From the NCBI GenBank assembly GCA_964035575.1, contig OZ037918.1:310001-374000 (forward strand): a stretch of 64,000 nt of DNA. Reading direction: 5' to 3'. The notes under the pieces were generated by a model. The model worked only from the letters and a program-made list of their open reading frames with translations. It made no database searches and was not told the origin of the DNA. The DNA is from Rhynchopus sp. YZ270_cl-10 (Eukaryota > Euglenozoa > Diplonemea > Diplonemida > Diplonemidae). Of the stretch, positions 10,806-22,705 are shown in pieces (the first letter of the stretch is position 1; every line of letters begins with the position of its first letter). The translations under genes were made by a program, and so were the position numbers.

Positions 10806-12854
10806 AAAAAAAAACCTGGGGGGAGATAGGAAAGAGCGCTTTTTGTGTCACGTTGATAACACAGATGGCGCGCTGTTCCATATTGAACAAGGAGAGGAGA
10901 GAGAGAGAGAGAAAGGAATGGGGGGTCACCTCGCAAAAGAAAGAAAAAAAGAAAAAGAAAACAAGAACTGTTTCTTAGATGAATCCTAAACACTCACTCT
11001 GTGATTAGTCAACCTTAACAAACGGTATAAAAGAGAAACTAAAAAAAAAATCTGGGGGGGAAATGCGGGTTTAAAAAAAATCAAAGAAAAAAGAAAAAAA
11101 ATTGAGGGGAAAGGGAAGGGAAACGGGGTAGATTGTGTACCGTTTTGGTTTGTTTTATAATAATGCAACAAAATGGGGTGCTCCCATGGGTCTGGAATTG
11201 ATAAATTTTGTTGGAGTAGTGTAGCTGCCTCGGGTTGTGTTGCCACAGTTTGCGCAATCTCCACTTTTTTCCTTTTTTTACAAAAATTCACGAAAATTCG
11301 CGGGAAAGCACAAAAAGTTGTCTCTCTTGCCGTTTGTCGCATTGAAGCATTTTTTAAAAAAATTGCAAACGTTCATTGAACTTCAGGTTTGGTATATTAT
11401 GTACTTTCATATCATGACGATGCGTCTGTGAACACGCGTCGCCAGAACTCCATGGGAAGCGCCCCAACAAAGCTTATAACACCCTTGCTAAGGGGGAAAT
11501 ACGCAGATGTAGCATCACATTTTCACGGTCACCAGAGTAAGGCCATTATACTGGACTCTTTTGGTACCAAAAAAAACAACAAAAACAAAAGCAAAACAAA
11601 AAAAAAAAAAACGTAGGGGAATTCTGGCCCAATCGTTACGGCATTTTCCCCCCCTGACATTCAGTACAAAAAAGGTTAACAAAATACGCCAGGTTCTTTG
11701 CTAAAAAAAAAGATGTTGTGGGAAATGAAGGGGGGAAAAAATGGGGAAGTGGGGTGGGGAACTCTAGGGGGAGATGAGAGAGAGAGAGAGGGAGGAGGGA
11801 AGACTCCGTCGATACTGTGCTGAGTATTTTTTTTTTTTTTTTTTTTTTGTCACCCAACTTTGGACAACGGGAAGGGGGGATTCCTTCATTTTCCCTCTCC
11901 TCTCTCTCCTTCAACTCCTAGCCCCAGTACAACGGTGATCATGTGACCCGGTTAACATGCTAGTTTCCTTGATTATGTGGCTTAAACGGCAGCAAAAAAT
12001 GTGCAGTATAAAACACATCACCGTACTGATAACATCTACTGTAAAAAAAGGTCAAACTCCCCGAAAAACCCGGAAAATGTCACACATTTTTTTACGGTCA
12101 GTATATGGTATCGGTACGGTGGTTTCATTTTGTCTTTCCAATCAAAGAAGAGAAAGCGCAAAAAAAAAAAAAAAAAAAAAAAACATTCAAAAAAGTTATT
12201 TTAGCATGTCACCCCTGGGGTACATGGTCACCTCTGTAAGGGGGTGAAGGTGGGTGGGGGATATCTAGGAAAAAGGGGAAAAAAAGTGGGTTTTGAAAGG
12301 GAAGAGATGGGTGAAGAGAAAAAAGGAGGGGGGTGAAATGATTGCATTTTTTTGTATGCTTGCAAAAAAAAAAAAAAATCTAAAAAAAAAAAATCTCTAG
12401 GAACGTACTTTGTTAAATTCTTTTTGCTTCTTTTTGAAGAAACAGATCAGAGAAAAAATAAAGTATGGTTGGTGTCGACAATCGCCGTGCTCGATGCTGG
12501 CCGAAAGCCTTTTTTCTTTTTGTTTTTGTTGCACTACGGAAAGGAAAAGACGCAGTTCGTCCTCAACCCTTTTCGTAGCTTTGTTTTTTTTGTAAAATAT
12601 TGTTTTTTTTTGCTTGAAAAAAATGCCAATTTTGAACACGCGATCATGAAACATTAAAAAAAGGATCTAGCGGAAGGGGATGGGAAGGAGGGGGTTTCTA
12701 TTTAAAAGAAAAGAAAAGAAAAGAAAAGCTAGTGTGGCTGAAGGGGGAATAATTCGCACTTCTTGCACACTTCTTGCGCACTTTTTCCACCCCACCCATT
12801 CAGCCATACCAGGTTTGGGTTTTTTTTTTTGTTTTTTTTTTTTTTTTGAAAACT

Positions 12855-12896
12855 TTGTTTTGTAATAATGTAGACACCCGAGGATGACCTCCACTA
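12855..12896. repeat. O-family dispersed repeat
   Basis: The short unit TATTAGTGTAGACACCCGAG followed by GATG and CTCCACT occurs at about 10477-10507, 12861-12895, 18330-18365 and 24582-24615. Each copy is preceded by a T-rich run and followed by pyrimidines. It looks like a shortened or diverged relative of the N family. Confidence 0.6.
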
Positions 12897-13204
12897 TACT
12901 TTTTTTTCTTCTTTTTTGTTGATAACTTTGCGTCTGTCGTGGAAAAATCAATCCCTTTTTATCATGACGGGTTTTGCTCTCCACTATTTCCATTTTTTTT
13001 TTTGTCGAACGTTTTTTTTTTTTTAATTCTTCTTCTTCTTCTTTTGATAAAATCTGTTTAGTCTTTTCACTATTTTTTTTTTTTCAAAATTAGAGCAATG
13101 AGTAATCCCTCATCATTCATCCTTTTTATTTTTTTTCGAACGGTTTTTTTTTAAATCATTTCCGAAGAAACCATACAAAAAAAAAAAAAAAAATCCCCTT
13201 TTTT

Positions 13205-16177
13205 TTAGTACCCATATGCGTGAGCCTCCGTCAGGTCATTATCGGGAGATCCAGCACACTCCGCTCCGGTGGATCTGTGTGGGGTTTCGTGCTGGATTTC
13301 GGGACAATCCTCGGGGAAGGCTGTTCCGGTGTAGTTCGGGTTATGCGACCAGGCGTCACCGGAAGAGGTGAAGGAGGCGGGTGTGAGGGGGGTGGCAGGG
13401 GCTGACGGGCAGGGTGTTCTCTCCAACGAACTCAGTGCAGACATGTTGAGGAGGGGCGGCTGCGGCTGTTGAGCCTGCTGGGGCGCGACGTACAGCGACT
13501 GCGGGAGTTGATGTGCCGACGCTGTAGCCTGCTGGACATGGTGCTGCACACCTTGTTGCGCCTCCTTCCGTTGAAGCATCCCCAAGACACTGCGTCCATA
13601 CATGCTTGTCTTCAACGTCATCTGCCCCTGACGAATCGCCTGCGACAAACTCGCTTGTTGCGTCGCATCGCTCTGCTCAAAGAGCTTCTGCACCACAAAG
13701 TTCCCAAACTGATCCCCCGCAAGCTGCACAATAAAAGGGCACAGCTCGCTCAGGAGCGCATTGCGGAGGGTCGGGGGGGACACAGAGAAGGCGGTCTCGA
13801 CGACGTTCGAAGCGTTCTTATGACGGCAGAGGATTGCGTAGGAGCCGCGCAGGATGTAGACAGGCTTGAGACCACAGGGTTGGTTGCAGGTCATCACGGC
13901 CTGAACCACGTAGTTCCCAAACTGGTCTGTAACGAGGTGGTGGAGGTTCGACACAATCTCATCAATCAGGGCCATCAGGACCTCATGGTACACAGAGGTG
14001 TTCCCTGCAAGCGTCGCCAGCAGGCGCTGCACGACACGGCAGCCGTACTTCAGGCACGACGTCTGCACGATGTGCCCACGAAGCTCCTCGAAGATGAAAC
14101 CCGTCGACTCCGGGTGCAGCTCCAGGAAGCGCTGCAGCACGTGGTTGCCGTTCTGGTCTGCCGCAAGCGCTACAACGTTTCCTTGGAAGAGGGGGTACAT
14201 GTCCAGCATCTTTCCGTGCAGCTGTGGAGGTGTTCGATTATTTTAAAAACTCTTCAGAAAGAGAGAGAGGGGCCCTCAGGGGGGGGGGGAGAAAATAGTC
14301 GGCATTGAAATAGGTGATGCAAAACGTTGTCTATATGGCGATTGTAAGGAAAAAGAAAGAAATGTTTATATGCGTAGTCGCCTTATCATATTCGTTATCA
14401 GCATCAGCTGCGCTGATGCAAAGAAAAACGGTGAAATGTTGAAATAATAAGGACGGTGGTGTCTTTGAAAGGACGTTGTGTGTGGGGGAGGGGAGGGAGG
14501 AAGGAGGGGGGGGGTGGGTGATGTACCTCGAGTGCCTTTTGCACCACCCTGCACCCGAAGGTGTTGTGGCAGAGCTCGATCATGTTCTCGGTGATGAGGG
14601 GGAGCATTGCGCTGCGCTGGGCGTCGGTGCCGTAGTGGAGGACACGCTGTGTGGTGGTGTAGTGTTGTGTACATGCCTTGTGAGGGTAACGCTTGCGCAG
14701 AACATAGCCCTTAAGGTGTGTGGTTGTCCACGAGGCTCTCGAGGGGGGGTATTTTTGCCCTTAAATCCCCAATAACAGCAGCTGCTGGCGTTCTATCAGA
14801 AGGAGTACTCAATCAAAGATCAAAACCATAGAGAAGCGAGGCGCGAAAGACAAGGCCATTGCACAACCTGGTGACCGCAACATAGAAGGGTCTGCTAAAA
14901 GACTTATGTGACAAAGTGTCGCGACATGCGATAGAGAAGAAAATGGAAACCGGTAAGCCAGTTGCTCTCCCACTCAACAAAAAAGCGCAGCAAAAGCACG
15001 TGTCATCCAAAATTAGAGATTCATCGCATATCCTAAGCACCACTAAACACCCTTTTTTGGATTTTTTTTGGGGTTGAACTCCGAGAGAGCTGGGTGTGCA
15101 GAGAAAACAAACGGGAAGTTGAAAGTGCCAACACCTCCATAAAGGAACATTTATGAGATCCCGCGCCTCTCTCTGGCCTCGCCTTTTTGATACCAGCGAC
15201 GGGGAGGAAAAAGAAAAGTTTATAAGATGATCCTGCTTAGTCACCGGAAAAAGACTTCCTGAAAATGTGGTGGAAAAACACTGGACACATACCTGCATGA
15301 CGTGGTTGCCGAAGACGTGCTGCATAAGGGAATGCGCCATGGGAAGCACCTCTGCATAGAGGAGCGCACGCTCTACAGGGGACACGTGGTCGAGCAGCAC
15401 CTGCAGCTTGCGCGAGCCTTCTCTGTCCGTGGCCACCTCGACCACAGTGGGGAGCAGGCTCACCAGCTCTGCACAGGCCTGCTCATCCACGTCAGATGGC
15501 GCCTGCGGGATGGGCACTGCACCAGCACCATTGCGGTGGCTGGAGGGGAGGCTTGAGATCAGTCCTGTGGGGAAAGGTTTGGATAGCATGCTTTCTGGGG
15601 GTTCACTTCTTGGGGTTGGTTTTCAATGTGCATTTTTTGATAAACTTTGATTGAATGTGTAATGTAGCTTTTTTTCGTGTGATCACCACGCAAGAGTCAC
15701 CTTGCTATCTCGTTTCGTGGATAGCGCTATTATTGCATAACAGAGGGGGGTGGAGGAAAAGGGATGCACTCTTCCCATACCAGGTGCGGGCAGCTGCTCT
15801 CTGATCTGATGGTCCTCACGGGGGCACACCTGCTGCACTTCTTCGGTTGCAGGTCTGTGGTGGGTGTGGTGTTTTTTTGATAACAAATTTAGAGTGGGTA
15901 ACGCCTGAACGGAGTATAGCCCACTGGCGGGTGGGGATATGATGTAGGGTGCACAACAACGAGAAAAAAACTTGACTTGAAATACAACAGCCCACTCGTG
16001 AACAGTGTATCTTTGGTGCAGGCACTGTCTAAAAAGGGGGAAAGAAAGCGAACACTAGTATTTAGGGATCTAAGCCTGCAACCACTAACCCACAAAACCC
16101 CGTACACAGAAAAGCATCACATCGACATACCTGGTCGTTGGGAACGCACGGCGCTGGTTCGAGACGGGAAGCGGCAT
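13205..16177 (-). CDS. PUF: Pumilio-family (PUF) RNA-binding protein, five exons
   Basis: Exons on the minus strand are 16177-16131, 15854-15781, 15564-15293, 14646-14527 and 14221-13205, joined in phase with GT-AG sites (donors GTATGT, GTATGG, GTATGT, GTACAT). The product is 509 residues. PUF proteins bind 3' UTRs in the cytoplasm and repress or localise mRNAs. Eight repeats are visible between residues about 75 and 360. The base-reading pairs are S91/Q95, N127/Q131, C163/Q167, N197/Q201, C232/Q236, N274/Q278, S309/E313 and N345/Q349, the same set as in animal Pumilio. By the known PUF code this predicts a UGUAUAUA-type site. After the repeats comes a Gln/Pro-rich tail. An in-frame ATG at 15589 is upstream of a good acceptor and lies in intron 2, so the start at 16177 is preferred. 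Confidence 0.88.
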
Positions 16178-17070
16178 CTGGCTTGTCTTTTTTAACGGAA
16201 CCTCAAAAGGGTGACAACAAAGCAATCAGCTCAATAGCACACTGCGTGTGTGGGGGGGTGGGGTGTTCTATCTAGGTCTATAGGATACAAGGAAATGGGG
16301 AACGCGAGAGGTGTGTGTGTGGTTCGGTACAAAAAAAAAAAAAAAAGGTTTACTCTCAAAGTCCCTGTTAGGTGTGGAAGGTGGAGGGTGGAAGGTGGAA
16401 GGCGGCACAGTCAACCAGTAGGTGCGAAGCCAGGTGGGGGGGTCACCTGGTGGGGGTCGACATTGCAGTGAAATCTGTTGAGTTGACAGATTTCACCTAG
16501 TCCATTAGTCGTTTCGACTATTGGTCCACGTGTGTGGGGGTGGGGGAGGGGAAGGAGAGAGAGGGTGGAAAGAAAAGGTGCAGAATCGTTTTTTTTTCTT
16601 CCCATTCAGGCTTACTATTGCTCACAATATAAAAAAAGGGTAAAGAAGGGCCCTTTTTTTAAAACTAACACAGCACACGGCAAAAGCCTATTTTTTTGTT
16701 TTGTTGTTGTTCCATTTTTTTGGGTTTTGTTGTTTTTTAGTCATTTCACGTTTTATTTGTTGGCATTTTATTTTATTTTTTTGAAAGAAAATATTGTCTT
16801 TTGCTGTTATATTTTTTTTCCTGGTTTTCTCCGGTCTGGGTCGCAAGAAAACCACAAAAGCACAAACCCCCTTTTTTTCCTTCAAATACATTACACACAT
16901 ATAATACCATCTAAACACAATACAAAAACCCCCCAACTGAGAAAAAACGTTTTTTTGTGAGATGTAAGATGAACCTCATGGGAATCACTCATTATCATCA
17001 CCTTTTTCATTTTAGCACAATGCAACCTCCCCCCAACGCCCCCTCACAATCTGGCAGACGTCTGGTGAGA
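16178..17070. other. Intergenic, G-rich and T-rich
   Basis: No gene is supported. A direct GTGGAAGGTGGAGGGTGGAA-like minisatellite sits at about 16375-16400. The stretch 16470-16520 holds a short self-complementary run (TGAAATCTGT...ACAGATTTCA). The rest is T-rich. Confidence 0.6.
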
Positions 17071-17989
17071 TCAGAGGTCGGTTTCTGCTGCAGATGCCAT
17101 GTCGATTGTTTCTGCCAGCTTAATGTTGTACTTTGCGAGAGGTACCGTGGGGCTAAGAGGTTCACCCTTGAAAGTGAATTTGAGGGGTCTGGTGGGTCCG
17201 AACCACGACGGCAGGCGGTCCTCAACAACCTTGATAGTCTCGCCGTCTGCCACATTGCTCAGGTCCAACCCATCAATCAGCAGCTGTGGGAGGGGGCAGG
17301 GTTTTTATGTTGGAGAAAATAAAAGGGGTTTAGTTCAGTGAATGAAAACACAAGGGGGTGTTTTGTTGTGCTCGATAGATCGATAGAGGAGCATCTGATA
17401 AGTTGTTGGTGGTGAAAGTGTCGTCAAAAAGAAAGTAGTGGAAATACAAAGCTCTCTCGTGATAGTGTGTACCTTGGTACAATGACCGGGTGTACCGGGG
17501 GGTGGACACCCAACCATGCGTGGTTTACATCTGGAAAAAAAAACTGTAGTTGTTGATACAGGCACCTCCGACTGACCCACTGTACGCTGCCAGCCATCCG
17601 GATGAAAGCACAAGTACCCTGCGGTCTACAACAGAAGATGTAAAAAGGAAACCTAATGACTGGCCCGTACCGTAAGAGAACGAGGGCGGTTCACAACCTC
17701 GTCAGCCGGCGGCCCATCTGCCGCGGTAGAGTTGTGAGCTCACAGGTACTCCCGTTCGCTTCAACCCAACTCTTAGTGAACGATAGTCGAGACAAGAGAG
17801 CAGAAACCCAAAAGGGGGAGGGCGGGGAAAAGAAGAGAGGAGAGTTGGTTGTGGGCATACCTGACCCCCTCCCACGGTGTCGTTGATCATCACACAGTCG
17901 GTGTCGCTGCCACACCGCTTGGTTCTGTCGACGGCGGCCTGCACGGAGAAGACCAGCGCCAGCATGCACAGAAGTGTCGTGAACTGCAT
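17071..17989 (-). CDS. Small secreted protein, two exons
   Basis: Exon 1 is 17989-17861 (43 codons) with a GTATGC donor after a CAG codon. Exon 2 is 17283-17071 (71 codons) after a CTCCCACAG acceptor. Both are phase 0, giving 113 residues. Residues 1-19 form a clear signal peptide (FTTLLCMLALVFSVQAA). The mature part begins with a paired-cysteine stretch (KRCGSDTDC). It then has a likely beta-rich domain (LLIDGLDLSNVADGETIKVV, LPSWFGPTRPLKFTF) ending ASAAETDL with no anchor. The layout loosely recalls ML/NPC2-like lipid-binding proteins but lacks enough cysteines to claim that. A further small exon inside the 577-bp intron cannot be excluded. The intron carries M and P repeats. Confidence 0.6.
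17540..17625. repeat. P-family repeat (two copies)
   Basis: Copies at 17540-17625 and 23465-23548 share more than 70 nearly identical bases: ACTGTAGTTGTTGAT, CAGGCACCTCCGACTGACCC, ACTGTACG and CCAGCCATCCGGATGAAAGC. One copy lies in an intron of the small secreted gene and the other upstream of the ZNHIT3-like gene. Each is near an M repeat. The minus strand of both reads FHPDGW.RTVGQSEVP, so a coding ancestry is possible. Confidence 0.7.
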
Positions 17990-19524
17990 TGTCGTGTGTA
18001 GGTTTGTGTGCGATACCCCTGCGGTGTGGTGTTGATGGGGATGCAGTGGTCTTTCCTCCCTCTCCGATACAATGTTGGCTAGGTAGAGGTGCCAGACAGT
18101 CTTCACTGTGCGGTGTCACACTCGGGAGAAGGCTCAGACCTTATAGAACATTTCCCAATGGGAGGTTGTGCTTGAGGGAACAAATGGAAGATAAGGCCAG
18201 GATGGGGGAAAACAGAGAAGTTGAAAAGTGCAAAACGCCTCACCGTGCATCGGCAGACACAGACACTGGGGGGAAATATAAAGGATAGGAAGGGTTTGCT
18301 TTTATGCCTTTTTTAAAAACTGAAAACTGTGTTGTATTAGTGTTGACACCCGAGGATGCACTCCACTCTTCCAAACACGTTTTAAGCAACTGCTGATGAA
18401 CACGATAATGTGAACATGCAGTTTCGTTGTGGTAGTGCCTTGCTCGGCACCGTGGCCACGTTGTGGTAGAGGGGTGGGAGGGAGTGGGATATCACACGAC
18501 GGTGGAACGAATGACTTGAGTTGTGGTTTTCCTTTGTACTTCACTGTTGTGAACCAACGGTGGAACCACAAGTAAAACCACAAGTCCAGTCATGTACTTT
18601 ACTGTCGAGCGGAAACGCATCTGTGTGTGGAAAAATAGAAAAAGGAGGAAATATGATTGAACAGACGAACCTCTCGTGCAACACATCTACCAACGCAACG
18701 TTAGTAAGACGATCCTTAACCCTGAGTCATCTTCAGGAAATAAAGAGAAAGTTGAAAGTGCAAAACGCCTCACCCTTCATCGACGCAGGCACTAAATAAA
18801 CAATACCCGGTTCATCAAATAGTAATTTTTTTCCTGCATTTCGCACAAATCACTCCGCCCCTTGCTGTCGGGGGCGATGTGTTGCGCAAATGTCAACACA
18901 AACAAAACAAAACACACGTCGAACAAGAAATGAAAGTCGAAAAATAGCAAAAATATTCCTCAAATGTGGAGTTACCATTCGTGCAACACTACATTGTGTG
19001 CCACCTCCTGCCTTGAAGGTACACACATTACAGTGAAACACTACTTAAAACCACAAAAGGATCAAAACGAAACAAACTGAACGTAACATTATACCAACTG
19101 TCCTGTCCTTACTTATCTACTACAATGTCTTGTTCCGGTGACTGCAGCTTTGCTGCAGACGAAAAAAGACAAAGGAAAAAGCGTAAAGACTGATCTATCG
19201 TTGGTTTTTATGCTCAGTTTCCAATAACACTGCGTGTATGCAGAAAGGAAAAAGAGAGGAGTTGAAGGTGCAAACACCTCACCGTTCATCGGCGGACGCA
19301 GGCACTGAAAAAAATAAAACAAAATAAAAATTACATTAAGGCGCTGCAAATGGTTGGGAAGCCTTTGTACAGATGATGTGCCTGCAAAAAGCACACCACC
19401 CACATGGCATGGTCGACCCGGACCTCTGCAACACGGTTGGGACAAAAAAGGAGGTTTTTCAAAAAGGGTAGAATTGTGGTTAGAGAACACTTACACCGTC
19501 GCCCACTGCACACACACCTGCCCT
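17990..19524. other. Intergenic region with three L repeats
   Basis: No gene is supported. Besides the L repeats and one O repeat (18330-18365) there is an AACCACAAGT-type short tandem at 18550-18585. Confidence 0.6.
18208..18268. repeat. L-family dispersed repeat (seven copies in window)
   Basis: The unit is AGAGAAGTTGAAAGTGCAAA, then ACGCCTCACCGTTCATCGG, then CAGACGCAGACACT. Copies are at about 3987-4038, 15107-15140 (in a PUF intron), 18208-18268, 18741-18795, 19251-19307, 23155-23215 and 29994-30053. All have the same orientation. Three fall in the 1.5-kb gap between the secreted protein and the lipocalin. Most copies are preceded by a purine run. Confidence 0.75.
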
Positions 19525-20067
19525 CTACCAGGGCACACAACCATCGTGGTACACCTTCTTAGGTTTGTTCACGAAGGATGTGAAGCCAAGCTCCTTCAGC
19601 TGTGCAAGAACATCGCTGTCGTACTTCCGCTCAAACTCCGTCACGTTGCGTGCAAGCACGAAGAGGTTCTCCTTCCGTGGGTCCGACACGATGGCGTACT
19701 GGTACTGCGTGCCGTTGTACGTGGCAGGGCCAAGCGAGTACACCCAGTACGGAGCGGGGAAGGGCGGACCCTGCAGCGACACTGTGAGCTGACCTGGCTC
19801 CTGCGGGTTGCTCTGTGCGGCCCAGCCAAGAATGCTTGAGGTCTCCCCGGTCACGCTTGTCTTCCGCTCCTTGTTCAGGACACTCACAGTTCCGTTCGTG
19901 TTGAGCCCGTAGTCGGCAGTGACACAGTACCGAGACTGAAACAGCTCTGTCGGCAGGTCGCAGTACATCTCAAACCAGCGTCCCAGGTACTGAGGCACGT
20001 TCAGCTCAGGGACTGTCGCAGAAGCACTGCACGCAGCAATGCAGGCAAGAAGAGCGATGGTGCGCAT
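19525..20067 (-). CDS. Secreted lipocalin (Blc/apolipoprotein D-like)
   Basis: A single exon encodes 180 residues from an ATG at 20067 to TAG at 19525. Residues 1-17 are a signal peptide (RTIALLACIAACSASA). The lipocalin start motif is clear: YLGRWFEMYCDLPTELF at about 27-43 with the conserved G29-R30-W31, followed by C48 and a TADYGLNTNGTVSVLN strand. The second conserved block is QYAIVSDPRKENLFVLARN at about 123-141, matching the Blc/ApoD pattern. C36, C48 and C177 may form the usual bridges, although the number is odd. Lipocalins carry small hydrophobic ligands in a beta-barrel; Blc-type members bind lysophospholipids or fatty acids. With no membrane anchor or lipobox, this one is probably secreted or lumenal. 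The length is typical of the family. Confidence 0.9.
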   Translation of the reverse strand: MRTIALLACIAACSASATVPELNVPQYLGRWFEMYCDLPTELFQSRYCVTADYGLNTNGTVSVLNKERKTSVTGETSSILGWAAQSNPQEPGQLTVSLQGPPFPAPYWVYSLGPATYNGTQYQYAIVSDPRKENLFVLARNVTEFERKYDSDVLAQLKELGFTSFVNKPKKVYHDGCVPW

Positions 20068-20422
20068 CGTGAAAAATGTAAGTTGTATAATAAACTGTGT
20101 AAAGGTGTAGAGGGGCAAGCGGATGAGGAGACGGAAGAAAAAGGGGAAAATGTCCATATTTGTTTTCCAAAAAAAAATTGAAGTCGAACCCAAAAAAAAA
20201 TGGGCTGGGAAGCATATTTTTCTTTGGGCCTTCTTTGGGTCCCCCTCACCAAGCATGATAGTACTTTTTCTATACATTTTCCTCCTCCCCCCCCTCACCC
20301 TCAATGAGATCGCGGACGGCACGCACACCACCCCTCTTCACTCCACAAGCCTCTTTCCTTCCTCCCTCTCCCTCCCCCCTCTACCTGAGAACACTCTCTT
20401 GCACACCCTTCCGTCCTTCACC
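20068..20422. other. Short intergenic gap
   Basis: No gene is seen. The gap is C/T-rich on the plus strand, which is purine-rich in the direction of transcription. Confidence 0.6.
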
Positions 20423-22063
20423 TTATTTGAGCCTCAAATCGCTTATGGTGGGAGACATGCAAACACCATGGTGAAACCTCGGAAATCCTACCACCATAGC
20501 GAGGGCACGCATATTGTTCACATTGTCGCGTTTACCCCCTCCATCTCCACACATACTGCGTACATTGAGTGCGACACATTCTGCAAACCCTGATGCATGT
20601 GGTTCGTCTGAGACGATACGACGGAGACACACCGCGCCCTGCGAGGTGATGACATAAACCGCAAGCACACTGCACACCCCTACTGCAATGTGCACTGCAA
20701 GAAACGGCGAGCTGACTGATACTGTAGCGGAAGGTGTACCACCCGCACCTCCTCCCCTCCTCATATCACCAAGGATACTGTCAAAACCTGCCTCCATCAC
20801 ACACCCCGCGCCATTCAACACATCTCCACGCAGTTTGAACACCACCACCACCCCATCCCCAACCAACCCAACACCATTCCCTACAACGCTCCCTTGAGAG
20901 TACCGTGCAGTGAGACGGACATCAACGGAAGGCTGTACCCCACCTTCTCGGTATTCTGTCATAGAGTCGGCGAAGGCGCATAAACCGCGAAACATTTTAG
21001 TACACAAAAAGAAGACCTCCACGGTACCATCAGGGATAATCCCAGTATCGTCAGAAGAGGAGCACGATGAGGACGATGTGTCGTCGCAAACATTCTGACG
21101 GAACCATATCCGCAACACAAACCCTGTGTTGAATAGAATTGACACCGCGAACCGCGTCGCATCCCCCTCTACGTGCACATCAAGAACACGCAAATATTTT
21201 GACAAAGCGTACCTCATATCATGATACGACGAGGCGCAAGGCGAACCATACATCACCCCAAACGCACACCTACACAACGATGCAACCTGCAACACCTCCA
21301 CCACACCCCTTCTCCCCCCACACACCCGCAAACCACCTTCTGACACCCCATTCCACACCCCAACACCAACCTGAAGTGAATATTTAAGCACAGTGTTATC
21401 CGGGGGAAGCGAATGCTGTACCGACCCTTTACGACCCACCTCATCACTCTCATAATAACCTGGATCACATAGACGCGCAAGAAGGTGGAGCACATTGAAG
21501 CAGGATTCACCTTGCGGACGGAAGGTGGTCAATTTGAGAGTACCGCTGTCTCCTAGCAAAAGTAGACTGGTTTCGGTACAACTCACTGCGGCAATGTGTT
21601 CTCCAAAGCAAAGGGAGAAATGTGCAGTTTGAGCACCACCACCTCCTCCACCACCACCTCCACCACCTCCACCACCTCCACCACCTTGAGCAGATATGGT
21701 ACAACTCTTCCTAGAACTTCCCACCCAAGCTGTCACCCCACCGCACACAGAATATGGTCCACCCCCTATAGCATCCCCTGCGATAGGACGTATTGTGGCG
21801 GTACCGTCCTTCATGATTTCCGCCAGATTGCGTATTTCATGGCTGTCGCGGTTCTCATAATGACACCCCTTCGCGGCCCACAACAACCAAAGACGTGCTT
21901 GAGCCCCGGAACATCGACAACGCTCCCCCACAAAGGTGTTGATATCGCTAAGAAAGCGGCGGGAGGTCGAGGACAGTGTGAGCCATGTAGGTTCGTGGAG
22001 AAATTCTAGTATTGTACAGAGGACTTCATGAGGGAGGTGGAGGAGGGGTGGTGTGTGTGGCAT
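20423..22063 (-). CDS. F-box protein with polyglycine tract
   Basis: A single exon encodes 546 residues from an ATG at 22063. Residues about 8-45 fit an F-box: LHLPHEVLCTILEFLHEPTW followed by LSSTSRRFLSDI. The F-box is the Skp1-binding motif of SCF ubiquitin ligases. Downstream, a run of about 17 glycines lies near residues 126-142 (21636-21686). The remaining 400 residues contain repeated beta-like segments such as HIAAVSCTETSLLLLGDSGT and LAVHIAVGVCSVLAVYVITS. These could form an RCC1- or WD-like propeller for substrate binding, though no standard repeat motif is clear. The protein would act as a substrate receptor, but its target cannot be told from sequence. Just upstream of the ATG is a four-fold CATGT repeat (22061-22080). 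Confidence 0.75.
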   Translation of the reverse strand: MPHTPPLLHLPHEVLCTILEFLHEPTWLTLSSTSRRFLSDINTFVGERCRCSGAQARLWLLWAAKGCHYENRDSHEIRNLAEIMKDGTATIRPIAGDAIGGGPYSVCGGVTAWVGSSRKSCTISAQGGGGGGGGGGGGGGGGGAQTAHFSLCFGEHIAAVSCTETSLLLLGDSGTLKLTTFRPQGESCFNVLHLLARLCDPGYYESDEVGRKGSVQHSLPPDNTVLKYSLQVGVGVWNGVSEGGLRVCGGRRGVVEVLQVASLCRCAFGVMYGSPCASSYHDMRYALSKYLRVLDVHVEGDATRFAVSILFNTGFVLRIWFRQNVCDDTSSSSCSSSDDTGIIPDGTVEVFFLCTKMFRGLCAFADSMTEYREGGVQPSVDVRLTARYSQGSVVGNGVGLVGDGVVVVFKLRGDVLNGAGCVMEAGFDSILGDMRRGGGAGGTPSATVSVSSPFLAVHIAVGVCSVLAVYVITSQGAVCLRRIVSDEPHASGFAECVALNVRSMCGDGGGKRDNVNNMRALAMVVGFPRFHHGVCMSPTISDLRLK

Positions 22064-22705
22064 GTCATGTCATGTCATGTGTCTGTCCACGAACACCTAG
22101 AGGAGGAGCCAAGAGAGGGTATGTGTGTGTGTGTGTGTGGTTTATGTGAAAGTGAAAGGAAGAAGAGTCATTTATTGGGGGTTTTTTTTGTGTAAATTGC
22201 AGGCATTGGGGGGGTAAAAGAGAGTTCGGGTCTTGAGGAATAGTCAAAGACAGGCCACGTAAGTGAGCAAACGTTTTGTAAGATGAACCTAAACCTCTGC
22301 TTAGTAATCTAAAAAAAAGCCCCATCCAATCTCGATGAGCTTGAAAGGTGGTACTGCGTCTTCTCACTGCGGTTGTAGACAGAATCGGAACCTTTTGTTT
22401 TGGATCTCCGTGTGGGTGTCGCAGACTAGACATTAGCACTATTTACAATGCACGTCCCCTTCGATGCGTCGGAGATGAGACAAAAGACGTTTTTGCATTG
22501 CACATAACGCCATCACCATAGCAACCCTACACGACGTACATCTGGTATGCCGATAACGAATGGTGTACACATGGTTGGCCATCCTCATTTAGTTCTCGTC
22601 AAGGTTTAGATCATCTTAAGGGAGGGCCATACACAGTTTGGGTGAGCAACTTGGGGCGGTATACACTACTGCCCCGATGCACTTCGAGGAAGCATCCCTG
22701 CCGCA
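22064..22705. other. Intergenic region
   Basis: No gene is supported. A (GT)n tract lies at 22121-22140 and a K-like repeat (GTAAGATGAACCTAAACCTC) at about 22276-22310. Confidence 0.6.

Larger units (their letters stand above)
9595..13204. other. Long intergenic gap, homopolymers and repeats
   Basis: No complete gene is supported over 3.6 kb. The gap holds one M repeat (10735-10805), two O repeats (about 10477-10507 and 12861-12895), one N repeat (11197-11265) and long A and T runs (for example 11826-11848 and 12157-12182). A coding-like scrap lies at about 11430-11540 on the minus strand (includes SAYFPLSKGVISFVGALPM), too short and unframed to call a gene. Confidence 0.6.

Noticed and set aside
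15287-15589. PUF start at the ATG at 15589
   Set aside because: A good acceptor lies just inside it, and two phase-matched upstream exons (15854-15781, 16177-16131) give a better start.
16130-16180. tRNA-like GGTTCGAGAC motif
   Set aside because: No acceptor stem or anticodon arm can be built around it, and it lies in PUF exon 1.
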